Shown: positions 24,603-33,468, counted from the first letter of the stretch. The stretch is DNA of 64,000 nucleotides from Aquimarina latercula DSM 2041 (GCF_000430645.1 NZ_KE387186.1:251583-315582), one strand, 5' to 3'. Notes: generated by a model not told the origin, from the letters alone. A program made the numbers and translations.

Positions 24603-24651
24603 TTTCATTTATTTTAAAATAAAAACTATATTTGCGTATAATTAACGCAAA
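24603..24651 (+). promoter_or_regulatory. NAMPT promoter with palindromic operator (predicted NrtR box)
   Basis: TATATTTG at 24627-24634 is a perfect -7 element; TTTC at 24603-24606 is a weak -33 at 20 bp. The palindrome TTTGCGT-ATAATTA-ACGCAAA spans 24631-24651, overlapping the -7 box and likely start site. Its arms match the half-sites at the prs-like promoter. A 7+7+7 layout is usual for a dimeric repressor. Binding by NrtR is inference. Confidence 0.7.
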
Positions 24652-24662
24652 ATAATTAATAT

Positions 24663-26108
24663 ATGAATCCACTATTATTAACAGACGGTTACAAATTAGG
24701 TCATAAAGAACAATATCCAGATGGAACTACTTTAGTGTATTCTAACTGGACTCCTAGAAAAAGTAGAATAGATGGAATTGATTATGTTGTCTTTTTCGGA
24801 TTACAGTATTTTATCAAAGAGTATTTAATCAAGAGATTTAATAAAGACTTTTTTAATCAGCCAAAAGAAGAAGTTGTTGCAGAATATAAAAAATATGTGG
24901 ATAATTATTTGGGTGTAGATTATGACACTCAGCATATTGCAGCATTGCACGATTTAGGATATTTACCAATTGAGATAAAAGCATTACCAGAAGGGACAGA
25001 AGTACCTATAAGAGTACCTATGTTTACGTTGGTTAATACAAAATCAGAATTCTTTTGGTTAACAAACTATTTAGAAACTCTACTTTCTAATATTATCTGG
25101 CAGCCTTGTACTTCTGCTACGATTGCTAAGCAATATCAAAAGATTCTTAGTAAGTATGCTATGGAAACTGATAAAGAAAACCAGGAATTTATTACTTGGC
25201 AAGGGCATGATTTTTCGATGAGAGGAATGTCTGGTACAGAATCAGCTATCCTTAGTGGAATGGGGCATGCATTATCTTTTTCTGGTAGTGATACTTTACC
25301 AGTAGCAAAAGCTTATGAAATGTATTACAATGCTGATGTTACAAAAGAACTGGTAATAGGTAGTGTAAATGCAACTGAACATAGTGTGATGTGTGCCGGT
25401 CGTAAAGATGATGAGATTGGAACTTTTAAAAGATTGTTAGAAACATATCCAACAGGAATTTTATCTGTAGTATCTGATACTTGGGATCTATGGAAAGTAT
25501 TAACAGAATATCTTCCAAAGTTAAAAGAAGAAATTTTAAAGCGTGACGGAAAATTGGTGATCAGACCGGATTCTGGTGATCCAGTAGATATTATTTGTGG
25601 TTGTGAACATGAAAACCCTACAGTAGCTAAAGGTGTTATTGAATTGCTTTGGGATGAATTTGGAGGAGCCATTAATGAACAAGGATATAAGGTATTAAAT
25701 CCTAAAATTGGAGCAATTTATGGGGATAGTATTACAATAGATAGAGCAACACAGATCTGTGAGCGTCTTAAGGAAAAAGGTTTTGCATCTACTAATGTAG
25801 TATTAGGAATAGGGAGTTTTACTTATCAATATAATACTAGAGATACTTTTGGATTTGCTATGAAAGCTACTTATGTTGAGGTGAATGGAGAAGGAAGAGA
25901 AATTTTTAAAGATCCAATAACAGATGATGGAACTAAAAAATCAGCAAAAGGACTAATGCAATTATATAAGTCTAATGGTGAGATTATATTAAAAGATCAA
26001 TGTACAGTAGAGGAAGAAACTCAAGGATTGTTTGAGACTGTTTTTAAAGATGGTAAATTAATTAAAGATGAAAGTTTGTCTGAGATTAGAAAAAGGATTC
26101 TGTCATGA
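24663..26108 (+). CDS. nadV: Nicotinamide phosphoribosyltransferase (NAMPT/NadV)
   Basis: 481 residues, close to human NAMPT (491). The start LLLTDGYKLGHKEQYP matches the family. Aligned with the human enzyme, the catalytic His is in NATEH (H240, human H247), the nicotinamide Asp in SGSD (D210, human D219) and the phosphate Arg in IRPDSGDP (R301, human R311). The enzyme makes NMN from nicotinamide and PRPP, the direct route for recycling nicotinamide freed by KptA or other NAD consumers. It is monocistronic, with its own NrtR-like box and terminator. A NAMAT-type activity on ADP-ribose pyrophosphate is an alternative. Confidence 0.93.
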   Translation: MNPLLLTDGYKLGHKEQYPDGTTLVYSNWTPRKSRIDGIDYVVFFGLQYFIKEYLIKRFNKDFFNQPKEEVVAEYKKYVDNYLGVDYDTQHIAALHDLGYLPIEIKALPEGTEVPIRVPMFTLVNTKSEFFWLTNYLETLLSNIIWQPCTSATIAKQYQKILSKYAMETDKENQEFITWQGHDFSMRGMSGTESAILSGMGHALSFSGSDTLPVAKAYEMYYNADVTKELVIGSVNATEHSVMCAGRKDDEIGTFKRLLETYPTGILSVVSDTWDLWKVLTEYLPKLKEEILKRDGKLVIRPDSGDPVDIICGCEHENPTVAKGVIELLWDEFGGAINEQGYKVLNPKIGAIYGDSITIDRATQICERLKEKGFASTNVVLGIGSFTYQYNTRDTFGFAMKATYVEVNGEGREIFKDPITDDGTKKSAKGLMQLYKSNGEIILKDQCTVEEETQGLFETVFKDGKLIKDESLSEIRKRILS

Positions 26109-26126
26109 ATTAAATGAATATTCATT

Positions 26127-26163
26127 AAAACTCCCAAAAAAGTATTTTTTGGGAGTTTTTGTT
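26127..26163 (+). terminator. Terminator of nadV
   Basis: Perfect stem AAAACTCCCAAAAAA / TTTTTTGGGAGTTTT with a tiny loop and T-run; it closes the NAD island. Confidence 0.85.
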
Positions 26164-26333
26164 TGTAGTTGTATAGGGTTTATAATGAATAGCTTGTTAT
26201 AATATAGTGAGGTTCTCGTTTGTTTTACAAAAAAATAATTTGATCATTTTTTTGTAAGGATCATTTTAGTATTACGACAGTCTTTATGGTATCAGTCACT
26301 AGATATCTAACTAACTTATAAAACACAAACATC

Positions 26334-27002
26334 ATGAGTACAATTTGGTTTTTTGAGGATGCCAATCTCTTCAAGGTATTATGTCCTCATAAATTTAGAA
26401 ATTACAAAAAAGATCACGACTTCGACGCTTATAAAAAGAGCGATTACATTTATTTTGAAGAAGATTCAGCCAATAAAGTATACCTAATTGAAAAAGGGAA
26501 GGTAAAAATTGGTTATTATTCTGAAAATGGGAATGAAGTTGTAAAAGCAATCTTAACACGAGGAGAGCTTTTTGGAGAAAAAGCAATTTTAGGAGAAGAT
26601 CGAAGAACAGAGTTTGCACAATCCGTTGATAATGCAACTTCTATATGTCCTATTGGGGTGCAAACTATGCACGATCTTATGAGGGATAATCAGACCTTTA
26701 GCTTAAAGGTTTATAAATTTATTGGACTTCGTTTTAAACGTTTAGAAAGAAGGTTGCAATTACTCTTATTTAAGGATACTAAAACTAGATTACTAGAATT
26801 CCTAGATGAACTTAAAGAAGATTTTGGGTATTGCTGTCCTAATACTGGAGATACTGTGATACAACATCCATATACACAAAGAGATATAGCAAATCTTATT
26901 GGTACATCGCGTCCTACCTTAAATATCATTATGAACGAATTGAAAGAGTCTAAGCAAATAGATTTCAATAGAAGAGAAATTCGTTTAAAAATTGTTGCTT
27001 AG
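26334..27002 (+). CDS. Crp/Fnr-family transcriptional regulator
   Basis: 222 residues. The N-terminal cyclic-nucleotide-binding-like barrel (about 35-130) has IYFEEDSANKVYLIEKGKVKIGYYS and GELFGEKAILGE. The C-terminal winged helix (about 150-222) has TQRDIANLIGTSRPTLNIIMNEL as the recognition region. There is no N-terminal Cys cluster of the FNR type; the cysteines are scattered (C17, C103, C165, C166). Ligand is unknown. It stands alone between the nadV terminator and the repeat lipoprotein gene, which starts 74 bp later and may be its target or co-transcribed. Confidence 0.88.
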   Translation: MSTIWFFEDANLFKVLCPHKFRNYKKDHDFDAYKKSDYIYFEEDSANKVYLIEKGKVKIGYYSENGNEVVKAILTRGELFGEKAILGEDRRTEFAQSVDNATSICPIGVQTMHDLMRDNQTFSLKVYKFIGLRFKRLERRLQLLLFKDTKTRLLEFLDELKEDFGYCCPNTGDTVIQHPYTQRDIANLIGTSRPTLNIIMNELKESKQIDFNRREIRLKIVA

Positions 27003-27076
27003 TGTTAGCTACCTAACATTTTAAAAAGTTTTATGAAATTATTTTTACAGTAATAATAATCATAAAACAAAAGGCA

Positions 27077-28822
27077 ATGTTTAAAAAATTAATAATAGGA
27101 GTACTAGCGATAGGATTGATCGCAGTTTCCTGTAATGACGACGACGATAACGTACTTGTCGCTAATGCTGGTGAAATCGCTGGTGGTCCCTTCGAATTTG
27201 ATGTGGATGGTGAAGCAGATATGGTTTCAGGAATTACTTTAGATGACACCAATGCTTTCGGAACTAGTAGCACTTGGATAGTAACAGATGATCAAGGGAA
27301 TATTCTTGGATTACCACCTACAATAACCGCAGTAGAAGGGGTTAATTTTGATGAGGCTGGTGCAGGAACTTGTTTAATATGGTACGCTAGATATAATGGT
27401 ACTATTACCGGTTTAGAAATGGGTATGAATGCCAATGATGTAACAGGTGATTTTGATCTTTCTAATTCGATTACCGTAATAAGAAATCAAGTAGCTAATG
27501 CAGGAGTTATAGCTGGAGGACCATTTGAATTTGATGTTGATGGTGAAGCAGATATGGTTTCAGGCATTACATTAGATGACACTAATGTATTTGGTTCTGG
27601 TAGTACTTGGGTAGTTACTGATGATCTAGGAAATATTTTAGGATTACCTCCAACAATTACTGCTTTAGAAGGAGTTAATTTTGATGGAGCAGGTGCTGGA
27701 ACCTGTTTGATATGGTATGCTCGTTATGAAGGAACAATTTCAGGTTTAGAAATGGGTATGAATGCCAATGATGTAACAGGTGATTTTGACCTTTCTAATT
27801 CAATTACAGTAGTTCGTAATCAAGTTGTAAATGCAGGAACTATTTCTGGAGGACCATTTGAATTTGACGTTGATGGAGATGCTGATATGGTATCCGGAAT
27901 TACATTAGATGATACTAACGCTTTTGGGGCCAATAGTACTTGGATTATTACCGATGATTTAGGAAATATTTTAGGATTGCCGCCAACACTAATGGCTGTA
28001 GAAGGAATTGATTTTGACGCCGCAGGAGTAGGTACTTGTTTAATATGGTATGCGAGATATGATGGAACCGTAACTGGTTTAGAAATGGGTATGAATGCTA
28101 ATGATGTAACAGGAGATTTTGATCTTTCTAATTCTATAACGGTTATTCGTAATCAAGTGGCTAATGCAGGAGTAATTTCTGGAGGACCATTTGAGTTTGA
28201 TGTAGATGGAACTGCTGATATGGTATCAGGAATTACATTAGATGATACTAATGTATTTGGTGATAATAGTACTTGGGTAATTACAGATGATCAAGGTAAT
28301 ATTTTAGGGTTACCACCAACGTTGATGGCTGTAGAAGGTGTTGATTTTGACGCTGCGGGTCCAGGTATTTGTTTAATATGGTATGCAAGATACACAGGAA
28401 CAGTAACAGGATTAGAAATGGGTATGAACGCTAACAATGTAACAGGTGATTTTGATCTTTCTAATTCGATAACAGTAACTAGAAACTGTAATACAAGTCC
28501 AGGAGTAATATCTGGAGGTCCTTATACTTTTACCGTTGATGGAACACCAGATATGGTAAGTGGGTTGTCTGTTGATGACTCAAATGCAGCAGGACCTAAT
28601 AGTACTTGGGTTATTACAGATGATCAAGGTGAAATTTTAGGATTACCTGGAAGTTTGTTTGAGGTAGCAAATGTTGATTTTGATGCAGCGGGACCAGGAG
28701 TATGTCTAATCTGGTATTTGAGATACGAGAATGGGGTAGAAGGGTTAGCAATGGGAATGAATGCAAATGATCTTAAGGGATGTTTCAGCCTATCAAATTC
28801 TATACAAGTAACAAGAAACTAA
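27077..28822 (+). CDS. Lipoprotein with five tandem 111-residue repeats
   Basis: 581 residues. A lipoprotein signal (lipobox AVSC, Cys 19) is followed by an acidic linker (NDDDDN). Five repeats follow, each about 111 residues: GGPFEFDVDG, ADMVSGITLDDTN, STWVVTDDQGNILGLPP, GTCLIWYARY, LEMGMNANDVTGDFDLSNSI. Repeats 1-4 are nearly identical; repeat 5 is more diverged (GGPYTFTVDG, KGCFSLSNSI). Each carries one conserved Cys in CLIWY. It is probably a surface or secreted beta-rich protein. The role is unknown; stacked acidic loops might bind calcium. Confidence 0.8.
   Translation: MFKKLIIGVLAIGLIAVSCNDDDDNVLVANAGEIAGGPFEFDVDGEADMVSGITLDDTNAFGTSSTWIVTDDQGNILGLPPTITAVEGVNFDEAGAGTCLIWYARYNGTITGLEMGMNANDVTGDFDLSNSITVIRNQVANAGVIAGGPFEFDVDGEADMVSGITLDDTNVFGSGSTWVVTDDLGNILGLPPTITALEGVNFDGAGAGTCLIWYARYEGTISGLEMGMNANDVTGDFDLSNSITVVRNQVVNAGTISGGPFEFDVDGDADMVSGITLDDTNAFGANSTWIITDDLGNILGLPPTLMAVEGIDFDAAGVGTCLIWYARYDGTVTGLEMGMNANDVTGDFDLSNSITVIRNQVANAGVISGGPFEFDVDGTADMVSGITLDDTNVFGDNSTWVITDDQGNILGLPPTLMAVEGVDFDAAGPGICLIWYARYTGTVTGLEMGMNANNVTGDFDLSNSITVTRNCNTSPGVISGGPYTFTVDGTPDMVSGLSVDDSNAAGPNSTWVITDDQGEILGLPGSLFEVANVDFDAAGPGVCLIWYLRYENGVEGLAMGMNANDLKGCFSLSNSIQVTRN
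27164..28822 (+). repeat. Five in-gene tandem repeats, 333-bp period
   Basis: Units begin at about 27164, 27497, 27830, 28163 and 28496; the first four are exactly 333 bp apart. Protein sequence is kept much better than DNA: many codons for the same residue differ between units (for example GGTGGTCCCTTC versus GGAGGACCATTT). The last unit is the most diverged. Confidence 0.9.
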
Positions 28823-28943
28823 AAGATACATTGAAAAAGAAATAAAAATCATTAAAGATAATGATAATGTGAACTTAACGTAGTAGCTTCTCTTCTCTTA
28901 GGAAGTATATCACAATAGTTCATTGTTGTTTTTTTGTTAGTTT

Positions 28944-28970
28944 TAAAGCGCAACCCCAAGTTGCGCTTTA
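28944..28970 (+). terminator. Hairpin, possible terminator of the repeat lipoprotein gene
   Basis: Perfect 10-bp stem TAAAGCGCAA / TTGCGCTTTA with a 7-nt loop, about 120 bp after the stop. Only a short T-rich tail follows, so termination is likely but less certain than for other hairpins here. Confidence 0.55.
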
Positions 28971-29044
28971 TTAATTTATATACTTTTGTAAGGAAACCTA
29001 TTTGTACAGACAAATTTTAAAAGTAATACTATAATAGACCACTT

Positions 29045-29608
29045 ATGAAATTCAATAAAAAGAATATATCTAATTTAATTTTTGTAATTATTTTATTGCT
29101 CTTTTTTATTCCTAATACTAGAGGAATGATGCAAATTTTCTTAACAAGAATATTTTCGTTTAGCCCTAGTTTAGTAAATGTAGAAGAACGAGCGCAAGTG
29201 GCTACTTATGACTGGAAATTACACGGGGTGAATACAGAATCAATGAATTTCAATGTTGCTGAGGGTAAAGTAGTTTTATTGAACTATTGGGCAACTTGGT
29301 GTCCTCCTTGTATTGCGGAAATGCCATCTTTGCAAAAACTATATAATGATTATAAAGATAAAGTAGTGTTTGTTTTCCTTACGGAAGATGATGATCCTGA
29401 ATTAAATAAATTTATGAGTGATAAAAGTTATAATTACCCTATTTATAGGTCTTTATCAAAACAACATCCTAAACCTTTCGTTCATAAACCTATTCCTGGA
29501 ACTTACCTCATTGATAAGAAAGGAAATATAGTAATTCATAAAATTGGTGCAGCAGATTGGAATACAGAGAAGGTAAGGGCTACGATTGACCAATTAATTG
29601 CAGAATAA
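29045..29608 (+). CDS. TlpA-like membrane-anchored thioredoxin
   Basis: 187 residues. One N-terminal membrane anchor (about 8-25), then a thioredoxin fold with the redox motif ATWCPPC (about 86-92) and the cis-Pro loop in PIPGTYLIDKKG. Such proteins face the periplasm and reduce or exchange disulfides, often for cytochrome c maturation or oxidative stress. The gene converges on the carotenoid operon with only 2 bp between stops. Confidence 0.9.
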   Translation: MKFNKKNISNLIFVIILLLFFIPNTRGMMQIFLTRIFSFSPSLVNVEERAQVATYDWKLHGVNTESMNFNVAEGKVVLLNYWATWCPPCIAEMPSLQKLYNDYKDKVVFVFLTEDDDPELNKFMSDKSYNYPIYRSLSKQHPKPFVHKPIPGTYLIDKKGNIVIHKIGAADWNTEKVRATIDQLIAE

Positions 29609-29610
29609 CT

Positions 29611-30060
29611 TTATTTTTTAAAATATTTAAAAGGAACAAATAGCATTCCGAAACATTCTCCTTTATTTTTACCTAAATGTTTATGATGTATTTTGTGTGC
29701 TCTTCGCACACCTTTTGCATACCAATGATTTGCGTTTCTAAATAGTTTAAAACGTTGATGAATAAAAATATCATGAACGAGAAAGTAGGCAATACCATAT
29801 GCTAAAATTCCAAAACCAATAGATTCTCCAAACCAAAAAGTAATAGGATCATGAAGCATGATACACGACATACTTATTACAGCGTAGAAAACAAAAAATA
29901 AATCATTACGCTCCCACCAACTGCTATGATCTTTATGGTGATGATCTTTATGTAAAGACCATAAAAATCCATGCATGACGTATTTGTGAGTAAACCATGC
30001 CATAAATTCCATAAAACAAAATGTAGCTATAAAAATTGATATCCAAATAAGAGTATTCAT
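29611..30060 (-). CDS. crtZ: Beta-carotene hydroxylase (fatty acid hydroxylase superfamily)
   Basis: 149 residues, mostly membrane helices, with the di-iron histidine clusters of CrtZ: HKYVMH (about 25-30), HKDHHHKDH, HDIFIH and HKIHHKH. The enzyme adds 3-hydroxyl groups to the beta-ionone rings, giving zeaxanthin in many flavobacteria. It is the last visible gene of the crtI-crtB-crtZ unit. The expected lycopene cyclase gene does not follow: the next gene is the convergent tlpA-like gene. Confidence 0.88.
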   Translation of the reverse strand: MNTLIWISIFIATFCFMEFMAWFTHKYVMHGFLWSLHKDHHHKDHSSWWERNDLFFVFYAVISMSCIMLHDPITFWFGESIGFGILAYGIAYFLVHDIFIHQRFKLFRNANHWYAKGVRRAHKIHHKHLGKNKGECFGMLFVPFKYFKK

Positions 30061-30085
30061 TTTAGATAATTTTTTTAATATACTA

Positions 30086-30925
30086 TTATATTAAGTTCAA
30101 TCTATAATCAAAATATGATTTAGCTAATAGACCAAATTTTTGATAATTAGGGACACGTATTCTAGTATTCTTTATTTCAACAGAAGGAGTCGACTTTAGT
30201 TTGTTTAATAGCTTTTTGTAATAAATGTAAGCGGTGTAAACCCCAAATTTAGCTTCTGCTGGTAGTTTCATAATACCTTCGAAACCTTTGTCAAAATCTT
30301 CTTGAATTTCTTCTATAATTCTTAATTTAGACATTTCATCGAGCTGTGTAAGATCAGTATCAGGGAAATAAGTACGACTTAATTCTTCAAAATCAGCTTT
30401 TAGATCTCTTAAGAAATTTACTTTCTGAAAAGCTGAACCTAAATGCATAGCACTTTCTTTAAGTTCGTTATATTTCTTATCATCTCCTTTTACAAACACT
30501 TTAAGACACATTAGTCCAACCACATCCGCAGAACCATATATATATTCTTTATACTCGGCATTAGTCAAGTAATCTGTTTTATGAAGATCTAATCGCATAC
30601 TCTTCATAAATGCTTCATATAATTCTGGTTCAATGTTGTAATCGTGAACCGTTTGCTGAAAAGAGTTTAAAATTGGATTTAAGCTTATTTTTTGCTCAAT
30701 CGCTTTATACATTTCAGTTTCAAAGTCATTAAACAATGTTTCTTTATCGTAATCGTGAAAACTATCAACTATTTCATCTGCAAACCTTACAAATCCATAA
30801 ATATTATAAATATCCTGTCTAATAGAATCAGATAACATTTTAGATGCAAGAGAAAAAGAAGTACTATATGAATTAGTAACGAGTTTACTACAACTATAAG
30901 AAACGGAATCAAATAAAGCTTTCAT
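30086..30925 (-). CDS. crtB: Phytoene synthase
   Basis: 279 residues of the squalene/phytoene synthase family. Both Asp-rich Mg motifs are visible: DEIVD (about 50-54) and DLKAD (about 172-176), the second within FLRDLKADFEELSRTYFP. It condenses two geranylgeranyl diphosphates into phytoene, the first committed step of carotenoid synthesis. It lies 99 bp after crtI and 25 bp before crtZ. Confidence 0.92.
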   Translation of the reverse strand: MKALFDSVSYSCSKLVTNSYSTSFSLASKMLSDSIRQDIYNIYGFVRFADEIVDSFHDYDKETLFNDFETEMYKAIEQKISLNPILNSFQQTVHDYNIEPELYEAFMKSMRLDLHKTDYLTNAEYKEYIYGSADVVGLMCLKVFVKGDDKKYNELKESAMHLGSAFQKVNFLRDLKADFEELSRTYFPDTDLTQLDEMSKLRIIEEIQEDFDKGFEGIMKLPAEAKFGVYTAYIYYKKLLNKLKSTPSVEIKNTRIRVPNYQKFGLLAKSYFDYRLNLI

Positions 30926-31024
30926 GGATATGGTTTTAGTTAGGTTTAAGTCTCAATGTGATTGGAGAATTAATAATTAGATTTTTAATAATAGTGTTGA
31001 ATAATCAGTTGTGTTTTACATAAA

Positions 31025-32518
31025 TTAAACAGTTTGAAGTTTCGGTTTTCTTGATACATTTAACTGTGATTCTATTAATCCTGCTACTAATTTACCAGAT
31101 ATTAAAGAAGGTGGAACTCCAGGTCCAGGGACAGTTAGTTGACCGGTGAAAAATAAATGCTTCACTTTTTTACTTTTCAACTTAGGTCTTAGAAATGCTG
31201 TTTGCAACAGTGTGTTAGCCATTCCATATGCATTTCCTTTGTATGAATTATACTCTTTTACAAAGTCCTTAACACAAAAGGATTCTTTAAAGATAATATT
31301 ATTTCGAACAGTTTGCTCAGTTAAATCTTCAAAACGCGTTATAATTTTATCAAAATAAGTTTCTCTTAAAGCTGGAGTATCTTCTATTCCAGGTGCTAAA
31401 GGAATCAAGAAAAAGCCATTTTCTTTTCCTTCAGGAGCTGAACCAGAATCCGTAACAGACGTAAAATTCGCATAAAAAAGAGGTTCTTCTGGCCATTTTG
31501 GCTCATCATAAATATCTTTTGCGTGTATATCAAAATCTGTATCAAAAAATAAATTATGATGATGAATGTTTTTTAGTTTTTTGTCAAAACCTACATAAAA
31601 TAGCAATGAAGAGGGAGCAAATGTTTTGCGTTCCCAATATTTTTCTGAATACTGTCGATATTTAGGTTCTAATAATGTTTCACTATGATGGTAATCAGCA
31701 CCGGATAATACTATATCTGCATTTATTTTGGTACCATTAACGACAATACCATTTGCAACTCCATTGTCTACTTCAATTTTTTCTACAGGCGAACTGGTAA
31801 AAAAATCAACACCTAACGATTCTGCTAATTTTTTCATTCCTAGTATTACTTGATACATTCCTCCTTTTGGATGCCAAGTTCCTAATCCAAAATCTGCATA
31901 GTTCATAAAACTATAAAAAGCAGGAGTATCACTTGGTTTTGCACCTAAAAACAGTACTGGAAATTCAAGAATTTGAATTAATTTATCGTTCTTAAATTCT
32001 TTTCTAACTTCTTTTGAAATAGTACTAAAAAATTGTCCAATTTTTTTGATGGTTTCTTTAGTTACCAATTCTATGGGCGAAACACCTGGGCGATATACTA
32101 GTTCATTAATCGCAATATCGTAGTTGTTTTTTGCGGCATCAATAAATTTTTTAAGTTTTATAGAACTTCCTTTTTCTTCTTTTTCAAAAGCGGTATATAT
32201 CTTTTCTAAGGTATCCTCAATTGTAATACTTTCTTTGTTTTCAAAAAAAACTTTGTATGCAGGATTTAATTTATCTAATCCGTAAAAATCAGAAGGGGAA
32301 GTATTAAAATCATTAAAAAACTTTTCAAATACGTCTGGCATCCAATACCAAGAAGGTCCGATATCAAATGTAAATCCGTCTTTTTTAAGTTGTCTCGCTC
32401 GACCACCAACGGTATCATTTTTTTCGTAGATCGATACATCATATCCTGATTGCGCCAAATAACACGAGGCAGAAAGAGACGAAAAGCCAGAACCAATGAT
32501 TACTACTTTCTTTGACAT
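31025..32518 (-). CDS. crtI: Phytoene desaturase
   Basis: 497 residues. The N-terminal FAD-binding loop is VVIIGSGFSSLSASCYLA (4-21), followed by IYEKNDTVGGRARQL. The C-terminal signature is LFFTGQLTVPGPGVPPS. These are the standard CrtI features, and the length is typical. It introduces double bonds into phytoene up to lycopene. It is the first structural gene after the MerR-type regulator, with a 24-bp gap, so regulator and enzyme are co-transcribed. Confidence 0.93.
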   Translation of the reverse strand: MSKKVVIIGSGFSSLSASCYLAQSGYDVSIYEKNDTVGGRARQLKKDGFTFDIGPSWYWMPDVFEKFFNDFNTSPSDFYGLDKLNPAYKVFFENKESITIEDTLEKIYTAFEKEEKGSSIKLKKFIDAAKNNYDIAINELVYRPGVSPIELVTKETIKKIGQFFSTISKEVRKEFKNDKLIQILEFPVLFLGAKPSDTPAFYSFMNYADFGLGTWHPKGGMYQVILGMKKLAESLGVDFFTSSPVEKIEVDNGVANGIVVNGTKINADIVLSGADYHHSETLLEPKYRQYSEKYWERKTFAPSSLLFYVGFDKKLKNIHHHNLFFDTDFDIHAKDIYDEPKWPEEPLFYANFTSVTDSGSAPEGKENGFFLIPLAPGIEDTPALRETYFDKIITRFEDLTEQTVRNNIIFKESFCVKDFVKEYNSYKGNAYGMANTLLQTAFLRPKLKSKKVKHLFFTGQLTVPGPGVPPSLISGKLVAGLIESQLNVSRKPKLQTV

Positions 32519-32542
32519 AGTGGTTTGTTTATAGATAATATG

Positions 32543-33439
32543 TTATAATTCTTTGATTAGATCTGTGATAGATGAGAAATAACGGTGGTTGGGAGCGCTA
32601 TTTTCAGATATATGCATGGTTTGTTTACCCAGCATCCAAAACTCACTTTCACGTTTCGAACATATTATATCGTTAAATTTTGCAACATAGTCTTTTATTT
32701 TGTCTTTTTCAGGTCTAACAGTAAAATAAGACAAAAATGTAGTGTTTTCATGAAAAGTAAGCATATTGGGTAAGCTATCAAGAGGAATACTAGGCCCTAA
32801 ATAGATAGCTTTATATCCTTGTAATAATATCTCATAGTTAATATATAACAAACCTAGTTCGTGGATCTCATTTTCCGGAAGAAAAAGTATAAAAGCCTTA
32901 TCTGTTTTTGTAGATTTAGAATATTGAAGTTTTTCAATATTGATAAGCAATTTTTGCTTGATTAAGTTTGTTATGAAATGCTCGTGAGATGGACTTATAG
33001 TATTTGTTTGCCATAATAGACCAATCTCTGTTAACAAAGGAATAAAAACATCAGTAAATATTTGTCTAAAAGTTCTTTTCTCAGCTAATTGCTCATAAGT
33101 TCCTAGAAACAATTGAAGATCATAATTAAGCATGGATATTTTAAGAGAATTGATCGCTTGATTTTTTGTGCTATTGTCAGAAACAATTCTTCGCACATAC
33201 TCATCTATTTCTTCATTATTAAGTTTTGAAACTCTAGATATTTTATATCCGCTATTTACTAAATAAGTTACATTAAGTAATTTCTGAAGGCTTTTTAAAC
33301 TGTAAGTTCTTATATTGGTTTCTGTGCGATCTGGTGACAATAAATTATATCTTTTTTCCCATATCCTGATCGTATGCGCTTTAACACCGCATAAATTCTC
33401 CAGATCCTTAATGCTAAAATTTTGTTTTATATTGTTCAC
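32543..33439 (-). CDS. CarH/LitR-like MerR regulator with a B12-binding domain
   Basis: 298 residues from a GTG at 33439. The frame continues to a TTG at 33463, but that codon lies in the likely -7 box. The N-terminal MerR helix-turn-helix is FSIKDLENLCGVKAHTIRIW (8-27). The C-terminal part has the CarH-type W-x9-EH motif (W143, E153-H154) and an ExHxxG motif (E191-H193-G196) for cobalamin. CarH proteins repress carotenoid genes in the dark and release DNA when light breaks their adenosylcobalamin. Position ahead of crtI fits that task. The usual Asp/Glu position is Glu here, which is allowed. Confidence 0.85.
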   Translation of the reverse strand: MNNIKQNFSIKDLENLCGVKAHTIRIWEKRYNLLSPDRTETNIRTYSLKSLQKLLNVTYLVNSGYKISRVSKLNNEEIDEYVRRIVSDNSTKNQAINSLKISMLNYDLQLFLGTYEQLAEKRTFRQIFTDVFIPLLTEIGLLWQTNTISPSHEHFITNLIKQKLLINIEKLQYSKSTKTDKAFILFLPENEIHELGLLYINYEILLQGYKAIYLGPSIPLDSLPNMLTFHENTTFLSYFTVRPEKDKIKDYVAKFNDIICSKRESEFWMLGKQTMHISENSAPNHRYFSSITDLIKEL

Positions 33440-33460
33440 CTTTTGTATAAAATAGTTAAA

Positions 33461-33468
33461 CAAATTTA
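33461..33468 (-). promoter_or_regulatory. -7 element of the carotenoid operon
   Basis: The minus strand reads TAAATTTG, matching TAnnTTTG, and would place the start of transcription some 15 nt before the GTG at 33439. No good -33 box is seen, which is common for regulated promoters. Confidence 0.45.

Noticed and set aside
14574..26108. Prophage or phage-derived NAD operon
   Set aside because: NAMPT and Prs-like pairs occur in phages, but there are no phage structural, integrase or lysis genes, and surrounding genes are housekeeping.
27031..27273. Minus-strand ORF across the lipoprotein gene start
   Set aside because: It is the complement of the repeat lipoprotein's signal and first repeat; the plus-strand frame is clearly the coding one.
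27164..28822. Regular repeats that might be taken for a CRISPR array
   Set aside because: The period is 333 bp, the repeats are in-frame coding units, and there are no short direct repeats with unique spacers.
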